Source of the DNA: G963675935 sp963719005
GTDB taxonomy: Bacteria; Planctomycetota; Planctomycetia; Pirellulales; Thermoguttaceae
Direction of reading: 5' to 3'
DNA length: 64,000 nt
Assembly (NCBI GenBank): GCA_963719005.1
Contig: CAVRAR010000003.1
Location: 186,001 to 250,000, forward strand
Below are positions 27,993-36,490 of this stretch, piece by piece. The notes under the pieces were generated by a model, which was given only the letters and a program-made list of their open reading frames with translations, searched no databases and was not told the origin of the DNA. The stretch's first letter is position 1. Every line of letters starts with the position of its first letter. The translations under genes and the position numbers were made by a program.

Positions 27993-30900
27993 ATGAGAAT
28001 GTTCGGTCTTACAGTTTTGTTTTGCATACTCTCCTGGTCCGGCGCAACTGCCGCCGACGGCGCCGGGCTGGCCGAGCAATTCCGCCGTCCGCCCGACTCG
28101 GCGCGACCGTGGGTCTATTGCTTCTGGCTCGAAGGCAACGTCACGCGCGAAGGCATCACCGCCGATCTCGAGGCCATGCGGCGAGCGGGTATCGGCGGTT
28201 TGCTGTTCATGGACGGTGCTATGGGCAATCCGGTGGGACCACATCGCTTCATGTCCGCATCCTGGCGGGCGATGTTCCAACACATGGTATCGGAGGCCGA
28301 CCGGCTGGGACTCAAAATCAACCTGAACAACGATCCCGGCTGGGCCGGAAGCGGCGGGCCGTGGATCAAACCGGAACAGGCGGCCCAAAAAGTCGTCATC
28401 TCGGAAACGACCGTCCAAGGACCGGCGCACATCGATGCGGCGTTGGCCCAACCGCCCACGGCCGGCAACTTCTATCGCGACATCGTTGCGTTGGCCTGCC
28501 CCGCCCCAGTGGCCGGTGCGGACGGCCAAGTCCGCCGCATCGAAAACTTTAACTCGACCAAATCATTTGCAGGCGGTCAGGATTTCGCTGGCTGCGTGCC
28601 GTGGCCGCGAGAGATTGCCACGAACCCGCATTGGCCGGCTGTCCCGGCGGCGCAGTGCATCGCGTCGGCCAAGGTCCATGACATTACTGAGCGGATGGAT
28701 TCGCACGGACAACTGAAATGGGACGCGCCGGCCGGCTGCTGGCTCGTGCTGCGGATCGGGCACACGTTGGCCGGCGGCGTCACGCGGTCGGCGCAGGCTG
28801 AAGCCAACGGCTGGGAATGCGACAAGCTCAGCAAGGCGGCCATCGAGACCCAGTTCGCGCACATGGTCGGGAAGTTGCTGGCCGACGTCGGGCCGCACGC
28901 CAACAAGACCATCGTCTCGACGCACATCGACAGTTGGGAAGCCGGCTCGGGCAATTGGACCGATGGTTTCCGCGAGGAGTTTCGCCGCCGCCGCGGTTAC
29001 GATCTGTTGCCCTATCTGCCGACGCTCAACGGGCTGGTGGTCGATAGTCTGGAAGCATCCGAGCGATTCCTCTGGGATTTCCGCGAGACGGTCTGCGAGA
29101 TGCTCTTGGAAAACTACGCCGGGCATTTGAAACAGCTTGCGCATCAAAAGGGACTTCGGCTTTCGATCGAAGGATACGATGGGACGTGCGACGATCTCCG
29201 CTTCATCGGGGCGGCGGACGAGCCGATGTGCGAGTTTTGGCAGCGCGGCTGCTATACGGGCATGCCGCTGTGCGACATCGTCGATGAAGTGTCGTCCGCC
29301 GCCCACGTCTACGGCCGGCCCATCGTCGCCGCCGAGGCGTTCACCAACTGGCACGGCGATTTCCTCGACCATCCGGCCACGCTCAAGCCCTTGGGCGATT
29401 GGGCATTCTGTGCCGGGGTGAATCGCTATTGCTTCAGCGAATGGATCATGCAGCCTTGGCTGGACCGAGTGCCCGGCGTTTCGTTCCTGTTCATCGGAAC
29501 CGTGTTTCATCGTTCGCTGACGTGGTGGGAGCAGTCGAAGCCGTGGCACCAATACGTAGCTCGCTGCCAGCAGATGCTCCGCCAAGGGCGACCGGTGGCC
29601 GACGTGTGCTTCCTGGAGGCGGAGGGGGCCCCGCATCGATTCGTCGCCCCGATTCCCGTCGCCGAATGCGGCTTGATTCCCGATCGGCCCGCATACAACT
29701 ACGACGGCTGCCCGGCGGAACTGTTGTGCGGTGCCACGGTAAAAGACGGGGAGGTGGTGCTGCCCTCGGGCGTGCATTACCGATTGCTGGTCCTGCCGAG
29801 CTACAACGCCAACGGCCAGCCGGTGTTGCACATCGAAGGCAACTACGTCTACACGCCGAGCCCGCTGCCGAAGGTCGAAACCATGACGCCCGAGTTGCTG
29901 CGGCACATCGAAGAACTGGTCGAAGCCGGGGCCACCGTGCTCGGCACGCGGCCGCTGAAGTCGCCGAGCCTGGTCAACTTCCCCGACTGTGACCGGGAGG
30001 TGACGCGGTTGGCCGACGAGCTGTGGGGGAAGAACGCGGGAAGCGACGGAAGCGGCGAACACCGTCTCGGCAAGGGTCGCGTGGTCTGGGGCTCCACGCC
30101 GGAGAAGACCCTGGCCGCCATGAACGTGCCGCCGGACTTCTTTTGCGATCCATCGTTCAAGGGCAAGCTGCGCTACACGCATCGCCGCACCGACGACGGC
30201 ACGGAAATCTACTTCGTGGCCAACAAGATCGACGGCGTGGTGCAGGGGACATGCGGCTTTCGCGTGCCCAAATGGAGCGCCGAGTTGTGGCGGCCGCAAA
30301 CCGGGCACACCGAGCCGATCGCGGTCCAGGGACGATTCTGCTACTTGTATCGTGCCCCCGACGGGCATCCTGAGCTGGGGCAATTGCTAACCAAAGGCGG
30401 CGAGCAACTCAACGACCACACGCGATTGGACACTGTCGCCGGCGTTCCGCTGCGACTCGAGCCGCATGAGTCGGTGTTCGTCGTTTTTGGCCCCGGCAAG
30501 AAGGCAACGCAGCCCACGCCCGATCCGGTCGTCTCTGTAAGGCGAAATGGTAAAGACGTCTTCGCCATGACACCGGATACCACCAAGATCGTGGTAAACA
30601 AGGCGTTATATGGCGTCTTGGGCGATCCGGGCAGAACCCGCGACGTGACCGCGAAGGTTCAGGCCGTTGTTGATGGCGGCGAGCGGCGTTTTGAGGCGTG
30701 GCGGCTCGGCGAAGGCGACGATCCGGCTCCGCAGACGATGAAAACGCTCGCCGTCGATTACACTGTCAACGGCCGGCCGCACAATGCGACCGTCTTGGAT
30801 GGCCAATCGATCTGTCTCGGCGATGTGATCGATCCGATGCCGATCGCCGACGTGAAAATCGCCGCCGACGGAAAGCTCTCGCTCGAAGCGTGGCAAGACG

Positions 30901-31538
30901 GACGCTACGAACTGAAGACGGCTTCCGGTCGGACGTTACGGTGCAAGGTGGATGACATTCCCGCTGCCCGGCAAATCGACGGCCCGTGGGAAGTGCATTT
31001 TCCGGCTGACAGCGGCGCCCCGGCGAGCATCACGCTCGACAAGCTAATCTCTTGGAGCGATCACGCCGACTCGGGGGTCAAGTATTTCTCCGGCACGGCC
31101 ACATACCGAAAAGCCTTCACCCTCTCCGCCGAAGCATTGCCCGCCGGCCGGTCGATCTATCTCGATTTGGGCAAGGTGGCAGTAATCGCTCGCGTGAGCC
31201 TCAACGGGCACGATCTCGGCATCCTTTGGAACGCGCCGTTCCGCGTCGATGCGACGAAAGCGTTGCGGGCGGCCGAGAATCTGCTGGAAGTCCAAGTGAC
31301 GAACCTCTGGGTCAACCGCATGATCGGCGACGAGCGACTCCCTGCGGATTGCGACCGCGATCCCGACGGCCAACTCCGTTCCTGGCCGAAGTGGCTGCTG
31401 GAGGGCAAGCCCAGCCCCGCCGGCCGACACACTTTTGCCACGTATCGCGTCTGGCGAAAGGATTCCCCGTTGCAAGAGTCGGGACTGCTCGGCCCGGTGA
31501 AACTGTACGCAACGCAGCAGGTCGCACCCACGCGCTAA
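27993..31538 (+). CDS. GH106 alpha-L-rhamnosidase-like secreted enzyme
   Basis: An intact frame of 1181 residues from ATG 27993 (MRMFGLTVLFCILSWSGATA, a signal peptide); 32 upstream in-frame residues are not signal-like and are excluded. The opening after the signal, RPWVYCFWLEGNVTREGITA and MRRAGIGGLLFMDGAMGNPV, then FMSASWRAMFQHMVSEADRL and INLNNDPGWAGSGGPWIKPE, is characteristic of GH106. The C-terminal 200 residues include GTATYRKAFTLSAEALPAGR and NLLEVQVTNLWVNRMIGDER, a GH2-like sugar-binding fold typical of this family. It would release L-rhamnose outside the cytoplasm. It is divergent from the fucosidase gene, and together with it suggests use of rhamnose- and fucose-containing polysaccharides. 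Confidence 0.9.
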   Translation: MRMFGLTVLFCILSWSGATAADGAGLAEQFRRPPDSARPWVYCFWLEGNVTREGITADLEAMRRAGIGGLLFMDGAMGNPVGPHRFMSASWRAMFQHMVSEADRLGLKINLNNDPGWAGSGGPWIKPEQAAQKVVISETTVQGPAHIDAALAQPPTAGNFYRDIVALACPAPVAGADGQVRRIENFNSTKSFAGGQDFAGCVPWPREIATNPHWPAVPAAQCIASAKVHDITERMDSHGQLKWDAPAGCWLVLRIGHTLAGGVTRSAQAEANGWECDKLSKAAIETQFAHMVGKLLADVGPHANKTIVSTHIDSWEAGSGNWTDGFREEFRRRRGYDLLPYLPTLNGLVVDSLEASERFLWDFRETVCEMLLENYAGHLKQLAHQKGLRLSIEGYDGTCDDLRFIGAADEPMCEFWQRGCYTGMPLCDIVDEVSSAAHVYGRPIVAAEAFTNWHGDFLDHPATLKPLGDWAFCAGVNRYCFSEWIMQPWLDRVPGVSFLFIGTVFHRSLTWWEQSKPWHQYVARCQQMLRQGRPVADVCFLEAEGAPHRFVAPIPVAECGLIPDRPAYNYDGCPAELLCGATVKDGEVVLPSGVHYRLLVLPSYNANGQPVLHIEGNYVYTPSPLPKVETMTPELLRHIEELVEAGATVLGTRPLKSPSLVNFPDCDREVTRLADELWGKNAGSDGSGEHRLGKGRVVWGSTPEKTLAAMNVPPDFFCDPSFKGKLRYTHRRTDDGTEIYFVANKIDGVVQGTCGFRVPKWSAELWRPQTGHTEPIAVQGRFCYLYRAPDGHPELGQLLTKGGEQLNDHTRLDTVAGVPLRLEPHESVFVVFGPGKKATQPTPDPVVSVRRNGKDVFAMTPDTTKIVVNKALYGVLGDPGRTRDVTAKVQAVVDGGERRFEAWRLGEGDDPAPQTMKTLAVDYTVNGRPHNATVLDGQSICLGDVIDPMPIADVKIAADGKLSLEAWQDGRYELKTASGRTLRCKVDDIPAARQIDGPWEVHFPADSGAPASITLDKLISWSDHADSGVKYFSGTATYRKAFTLSAEALPAGRSIYLDLGKVAVIARVSLNGHDLGILWNAPFRVDATKALRAAENLLEVQVTNLWVNRMIGDERLPADCDRDPDGQLRSWPKWLLEGKPSPAGRHTFATYRVWRKDSPLQESGLLGPVKLYATQQVAPTR

Positions 31539-31681
31539 TTCGCTTACCATTCCCTCTTGTGGTGAATGCACAAATCTCTAGAATGTGTGGCGCCTCGTTC
31601 CGGCAGCCTGCCCTGGTTCGATGCGGACTTGCTCGAAGGGGCTTTTCGAGCTAAATAGACCAGGAGGGCGGCAATCGTGGG

Positions 31682-31737
31682 TTATGCTTCAGCATAACGC
31701 AATTGTTGCCGGCCATGGCGTTATGCTGAAGCATAAG
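31682..31737. repeat. Palindromic element TTATGCTTCAGCATAACGC
   Basis: Two perfect 19-base arms (31682-31700, 31719-31737) around an 18-base loop, each arm containing its own TTATGC/GCATAA palindrome. It lies in the 251-base gap after the GH106 gene. Confidence 0.9.
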
Positions 31738-31789
31738 CTACAGCGGAGTTAGCATTCTTTCCAAGAGGTCGCTTCTTTTCGGGAGACGC

Positions 31790-33052
31790 ATGATGCCGCA
31801 AACCAGTACGCCGCGGCCGGCGGAAGTCCACGTGGAAGACGTGGAGGTCCGCGGGCATATTATCGATAGCCTGATCCTGCCGAAAATCCTCGACTGCATC
31901 ATGTCGAGCGGCGCCACTTTCCGCTTCAAGGAGATCAAGATCGGGCAGGCTCGCAGCGACCCGAGCTTCGCGCGGATCGAGATTCGCGCCGACAACGCCG
32001 AGCTTTTGGACCACGTGCTGGCGCTGATTGCCGATCATGGGGCTACGCCCTGCGACACCGGCGATTGCCGCTTGGCCGAGGCCGACATCGCCGGCGCCTT
32101 TCCCGAGGGATTTTATAGCACCACGAACCAGCGGACGGAGGTTCGGCTCGGCGGCAAGTGGGTTCCGGTGGACGACCAGGAGATGGACTGCGGCATCGTC
32201 ATCGACCCTTCGACGCGGCACGGCACGCTGCGTGCCGATGAACGAGGTTGTGCGTCGGAGAGACGATCGTGATGGGTCACGCCGGCGTGCGGGTCTTTCC
32301 CGAAGAGCGGCCGCGCGACTCCGAAACTTTCGGCTTTATGAACAGCGCCGTCTCGACCGAAAAGCCCAAGGAACTGGCCATCCGCCGAATCGCCCACGAA
32401 TTGGCCGAGAACCACCAGTCGGGCGGCAAGACGCTGATCGTCGCCGGGCCCGCCGTCGTCCATACCGGCAGCGGCGAGTGTCTGCAAGCAGATGATTCGC
32501 ATGGGCTACGTCGACGTGCTCTTCGCCGGCAACGCCCTGGCCACGCACGACATCGAGCAGTCGCTGTTCGGCACGAGCCTGGGCGTGTATCTCGACCAGG
32601 GAAACCCGGCCGAGGCGGGCCACGCCCATCATCTCCGCGCCATCAACCGCATTCGCCGCGCCGGCAGCATTCGCCAGGCGGTCGAGCAGGGCATCCTCGG
32701 CTCGGGCATCATGTACGAGTGCATCCGCCACGGGACCGATTTCGTGCTCTGCGGCAGCATCCGCGACGACGGCCCGCTGCCCGATGTGATCACCGACGTG
32801 CTCGTCGCTCAGAAGGCGATGCGCGAGAAGCTGCACGGCGTAACGTACTGCCTGATGATCGCCACGACGCTGCACTCGATCGCCGTCGGCAACCTGCTGC
32901 CGGCCCACGTGCGCGTGGTCTGCGTCAACATCAACCCCTCGACGGCCATCAAGCTGGCCGACCGCGGAACGTTCCAAACGGTCGGCCTGGTGACCGACGT
33001 GGCCCCGTTCCTGCGCGTGCTGGTGGAGGAATTGACCCAACTGAAAAAGTAG
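31790..33052 (+). CDS. TIGR00300-family protein (ornithine cyclodeaminase / LOR-SDH type), frameshifted
   Basis: Rejoined, about 420 residues. It starts MMPQTSTPRPAEVHVEDVEV. The family pattern is clear: HIIDSLILPKILDCIMSSGA, then FRFKEIKIGQARSDPSFARI, EGFYSTTNQRTEVRLGGKWV, TLIVAGPAVVHTGSG, MIRMGYVDVLFAGNALATHD and GTSLGVYLDQGNPAEAGHAH. Frame changes near 32245 and 32488. In cyanobacterial AgrE this domain forms the C-terminal half and converts ornithine to proline with loss of ammonia; archaeal stand-alone members do the same. The adjoining gene encodes the other half of such an enzyme. The stop codon lies inside a palindromic repeat. Confidence 0.85.
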
Positions 33053-33077
33053 TAGGCACACGCCGTGTGCCTACTAC
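33049..33077. repeat. Perfect palindrome GTAGTAGGCACAC between the two arginine genes
   Basis: Arms of 13 bases (33049-33061 and 33065-33077) around GCC. The upstream gene's TAG stop lies in the left arm. It may stabilise or partly terminate the transcript. Confidence 0.85.
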
Positions 33078-33090
33078 AACTGAAAACACC

Positions 33091-33926
33091 ATGACCGCAT
33101 CGCCTCGCATTTTGATGTGTCCGCCCGAGTTCTACGGGATCGAATACGAGATCAATCCCTGGATGGACCGCCGCCGGCAGGCCGACCATGAGTTGGCCGT
33201 GCGCCAATGGACGGAGCTTCACGCGATCTTGGAGACGCATGGGGCGGAGATTTCGTGCATGACGCCCGTCAAGGGGCTGCCCGACCTGGTGTTCACGGCC
33301 AACGCCGGGCTTGATCTACCGCAGCACTGGCGATTCCTGCCCGGTTCCGCCATCCGCAACGACAGCAGGAGGAGGCCCACGACCGGCAGTGGTTCGAGGA
33401 GCACGGTTTCGAGGTCCGCCCGCTGAAATCCGAGACGTATCTCGAAGGGGCGGGCGACGCCCTGTTCTGCGGCAAGACGCTTTTTGCCGGCTATCGCATC
33501 CGCAGCGACGTCCGCGGCCATCAGGAGTTGGGCCAGTGGATGCAGTGCGAAGTCATCCCGCTGGAACTGGTCGATGGGCGGTACTACCATCTCGACACCT
33601 GTTTCTGCCCCATCGCGCCGGGCATGGCGATCTACTATCCCCCGGCTTTCGACGCCTACGCCCGCGACGTGCTGCAGGCGAACATCGCCGATCTGATTCC
33701 GGTGAGCGACGAAGAGAGCGAGCACTTCGCCTGCAACGCCGTGGTGCTCGGCAAGACGGTCGTCACCAACACCGGCTGCCCCGCGTTGCACGGGGAACTT
33801 CGCGCCCGCGGATTCGAGCCGGTCGAGTGTCCCTTGAGCGAATTCGTCAAAGCCGGCGGCAGCGCCAAGTGTCTGACGCTCCGCCTTGATGGCGAAGACG
33901 CCGCCGCGTGGAAGGACAAAGGATAG
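33091..33926 (+). CDS. Amidinotransferase-fold arginine hydrolase (ArgZ N-domain-like), frameshifted
   Basis: Starts MTASPRILMCPPEFYGIEYE. A guanidine-modifying enzyme of the arginine deiminase/dimethylargininase superfamily. Motifs: GLPDLVFTANAGL, TYLEGAGDALFCG with catalytic Glu, YYHLDTCFCPIAPG with catalytic His, and AGGSAKCLTLRLD with the nucleophilic Cys near the end. The frame changes near 33330-33345. The opening CPPEFYGIEYEINPWMD and the position beside a TIGR00300 gene fit arginine dihydrolase (arginine to ornithine, ammonia and CO2), the N-terminal half of cyanobacterial ArgZ/AgrE; arginine deiminase or dimethylargininase activity is the alternative. About 278 residues, cytoplasmic. 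Confidence 0.82.
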
Positions 33927-34465
33927 AGCAAAGGATTACTGGCGAGCAAGAGTTTGCCACTGCTTGGAACAAGCGGTGCCGGGAGCGGGCGAGGCGTTGG
34001 AGGGTCGATAGGCCCGCTATTCGACCGTGCCGAACGACGCCAGCACTGCTTGTGCCAAGCAGTGGCACACTTTTTGCGGTTTCGACGTTCGACGACGTAT
34101 CGATGACCTCTTGGCGCGTTGCCGGATTCCCCCAAACGCCGGAGAGAATCGCGAAGATGGTCAACCCTGATAGACTGGGGCGATCCTGCGATGCAACGAT
34201 TCGGGATTCATTCAGCAGACGCGACATTTTTTCTGGACATAGTTGTTGCCTGCGAGTAACCTGAACGACGGCAAACGGTGTGAACGCCGTACCGATGGGC
34301 CAATCGGTTTTCCTCAGGGTTCTTCGCGATGCTTGTCCTGCCTGTGATTCTTAGCACGACTTTTCGCGCTCGCAAAAGCCCTTCTCTACCCGCGACGACA
34401 GTTTCGGCGATCACCACTTTCTGCCCGTGACTGGGGCAAACAGATTCTGAAGGGAAGAACAGACT
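33927..34465. other. Gene-free region with CACTGCTTG palindromes
   Basis: A gap of 539 bases. Holds an imperfect palindrome at 33956-33980 and a perfect one, CACTGCTTG-TGC-CAAGCAGTG, at 34045-34065, related to each other. No gene is visible. GAAGGGAAG lies before the next start. Promoter not identified. Confidence 0.6.
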
Positions 34466-35785
34466 ATGTTCGGTGCAGTAATGTTTGAGAGGCTTTATTC
34501 TCTGGCTAAGGGTCGGAAAGACCACGGCGACGCGGGCCACTCGCGTCGGGGCGGCCGTCTGCTGCGTGCCGAATGCCTCGAGTCGCGGCAACTGCTGTCG
34601 ATCTCGCCGCTGCCGCACGTGGCAACGTCCCATGCGAAGCCGACGGACACTCCGCCGGCGATCGTCACCACGTTGCAGAGTCTCCCCAAGACTTCGTTCT
34701 ATGGTGCGCCCGTCGTGTTGGTGGCCCATGTGACCGGTGCCAGCGGCGGCGACGTTGAGTTCTTCGACGGAACGACGGAACTGGGCGACGTCAACCTATC
34801 GACCCACGGCACGGTCACCTATGTCGTCAATTCTCTGGAACTCGGCTCGCACATGCTGACGGCGGAGTACTTCTCGTCGAGCAACACGGCCAAGACGACG
34901 CCGGACAGCACGTCCAAGGCGGTCACGGAGACGGTCAAGGCGGCGCCGACCCTTACCGCGGTTGTGGCCTCGAGCGAGCCCGGCGTGGCCGGCACGAGCG
35001 TGAGCTTCACCGCGATGGTCGGCAGTTTCGCTTCGGTTTTGCCGAAGAATTCGGCCAGCGTGCCGGCCGGAACCGTGAGCTTCACCGTAACCAACACCGC
35101 CGGGGGCACGCCGATCACTGGCAGCGTCGCCCTCGATAGCGCCGGCGCGGCAACCTTTACGCCCGACACCTCTCTGGACGCCGGAAGCTATACCGTCGTC
35201 GCCACCTTCGCGCCGAGCAATTCGAACTATGCCGCCAGCACCTCTCGGACGCTGCACGAGAAAGTTATCGCCGCCAACGCCGCGGGCGTCGGCAGCGTAA
35301 CGGCCGGTACGGCGGACGCGCCCGTGACGTTGCGAAACGGCACGCAGTTGTACATCAACGTCACGCAGTCGCTCGACGGCGCCGGAGCGCTTAGCGAGTC
35401 GCCCGACAGCGTTGTCACTTACTCCGACAGTTCGCACGGGATCAGTCTTACCAGCACCACGATTACTTCCGTGGTGTTCGGCCGCGACGGCAAGACGGCT
35501 GAGATTAGCGGAATCGGCACGAACGGCACGGCGGGCACGCCGGTCAATTTCACGTTGATCGTCAACGCGGGCGGCGACCGCTGGTTCTCGCGGCCGAGCA
35601 TGGCGATTTCGATTTACGGCGCTGGGATCGATTATCATGCAGCCCGCGGCGTGGCCGTCGGCGGCATCTCGGTCGACCAAACGGGGAGCAGCACTCCCAT
35701 GCCACTGATGCAACTATCCGCGAACGACTATGCGCTGGAATCTGTCTTGAGCGACGGGCGCAGCCTCGGGTTCTTCGATTGGTAG
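34466..35785 (+). CDS. Surface protein with planctomycete extracellular N-terminus and Ig-like repeats
   Basis: Intact, 439 residues. Instead of a classical signal peptide it has the planctomycete extracellular motif RAECLESRQLLSI near residues 34-46, a block found at the start of many large secreted planctomycete proteins. Two Ig-like repeats of the bacterial Big_3 type follow: SFYGAPVVLVAHVTGASGGD to SHMLTAEYFSSSNT, and TLTAVVASSEPGVAGTSVSF to GSYTVVATFAPSNSNY. The C-terminal 170 residues are beta-rich with no named domain. It probably acts at the cell surface as an adhesin or structural protein. No enzyme motif is seen. It is the first of four large surface-protein genes. Confidence 0.75.
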   Translation: MFGAVMFERLYSLAKGRKDHGDAGHSRRGGRLLRAECLESRQLLSISPLPHVATSHAKPTDTPPAIVTTLQSLPKTSFYGAPVVLVAHVTGASGGDVEFFDGTTELGDVNLSTHGTVTYVVNSLELGSHMLTAEYFSSSNTAKTTPDSTSKAVTETVKAAPTLTAVVASSEPGVAGTSVSFTAMVGSFASVLPKNSASVPAGTVSFTVTNTAGGTPITGSVALDSAGAATFTPDTSLDAGSYTVVATFAPSNSNYAASTSRTLHEKVIAANAAGVGSVTAGTADAPVTLRNGTQLYINVTQSLDGAGALSESPDSVVTYSDSSHGISLTSTTITSVVFGRDGKTAEISGIGTNGTAGTPVNFTLIVNAGGDRWFSRPSMAISIYGAGIDYHAARGVAVGGISVDQTGSSTPMPLMQLSANDYALESVLSDGRSLGFFDW

Positions 35786-36490
35786 CGGGGTTGGGAAATA
35801 GTCGCTCCGCAAAGGGGTGTCTCTGAGTTTGGCAGATCTGACCGTTTACGGTCCGACTGTCATCCGGGGTGGGGGGAGGATTTCGCGCAGATGGAACGGC
35901 GGCCTGCTCCCTGGCTGCGATCAGGATGCCGGCAAATGCCCGGTCCATGAGCGGTTAGCCCCATTTCATTTCAAGCGCTATTACTGATTTCAAGTAATAA
36001 ATCGCGGTCTGCCGCCGACTATGGTCGTTGGTGTGGCGGGCGACCGGGCGGTCAAGCAGACTGTTGGGGAGGGGGGATCTTCCTGCGCGTTGCCGGCTGG
36101 CGAGACGGCTCGCGGTGGGGCGGTGTTGCGCAGACGCCCATAGCAGGTGGGCTGGATGGTGCCCCGCTGAGGGCAAGAGCCCGTCGAATGCCAATTGCAT
36201 CGGCAAACCGCAAAATCAGTGCTCCCCAGCACTTGTGTTTTTTCAACGGATTTGTTAGTTTTTATTACTTGGTAGAGGTTATCGGGCGCCATCACTGCGT
36301 AGCGGGTGCGGATGCACCCGCCGAAGCGCTTTAAGGAATGGAGTCGAGCGACGGCGTTTATCTCGAGTCGCAAGTTGAGTTCTTTTTTGTTCGCGGGGTT
36401 GCAGCAGTATTCGGTTGTTCCCTTTATCTTCCGGAGAACGTATTGCGTGATCTCGTTGGAACCTCCAATCAGGAATACGAAAGGGTCTTT
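35786..36490. other. Gene-free region before the first protease/PEP-CTERM gene
   Basis: A gap of 705 bases. Contains hairpin GGGTGC-GGAT-GCACCC (36304-36319) and an AT-rich patch near 36240-36275. The following frame is open upstream to 36338 but those residues are not signal-like. No gene or certain promoter is seen; a long 5' leader is possible. Confidence 0.5.

Noticed and set aside
28563..30383. A 606-codon open frame on the minus strand
   Set aside because: Antisense to the well-supported GH106 gene. The GC-rich third positions explain the lack of stops.
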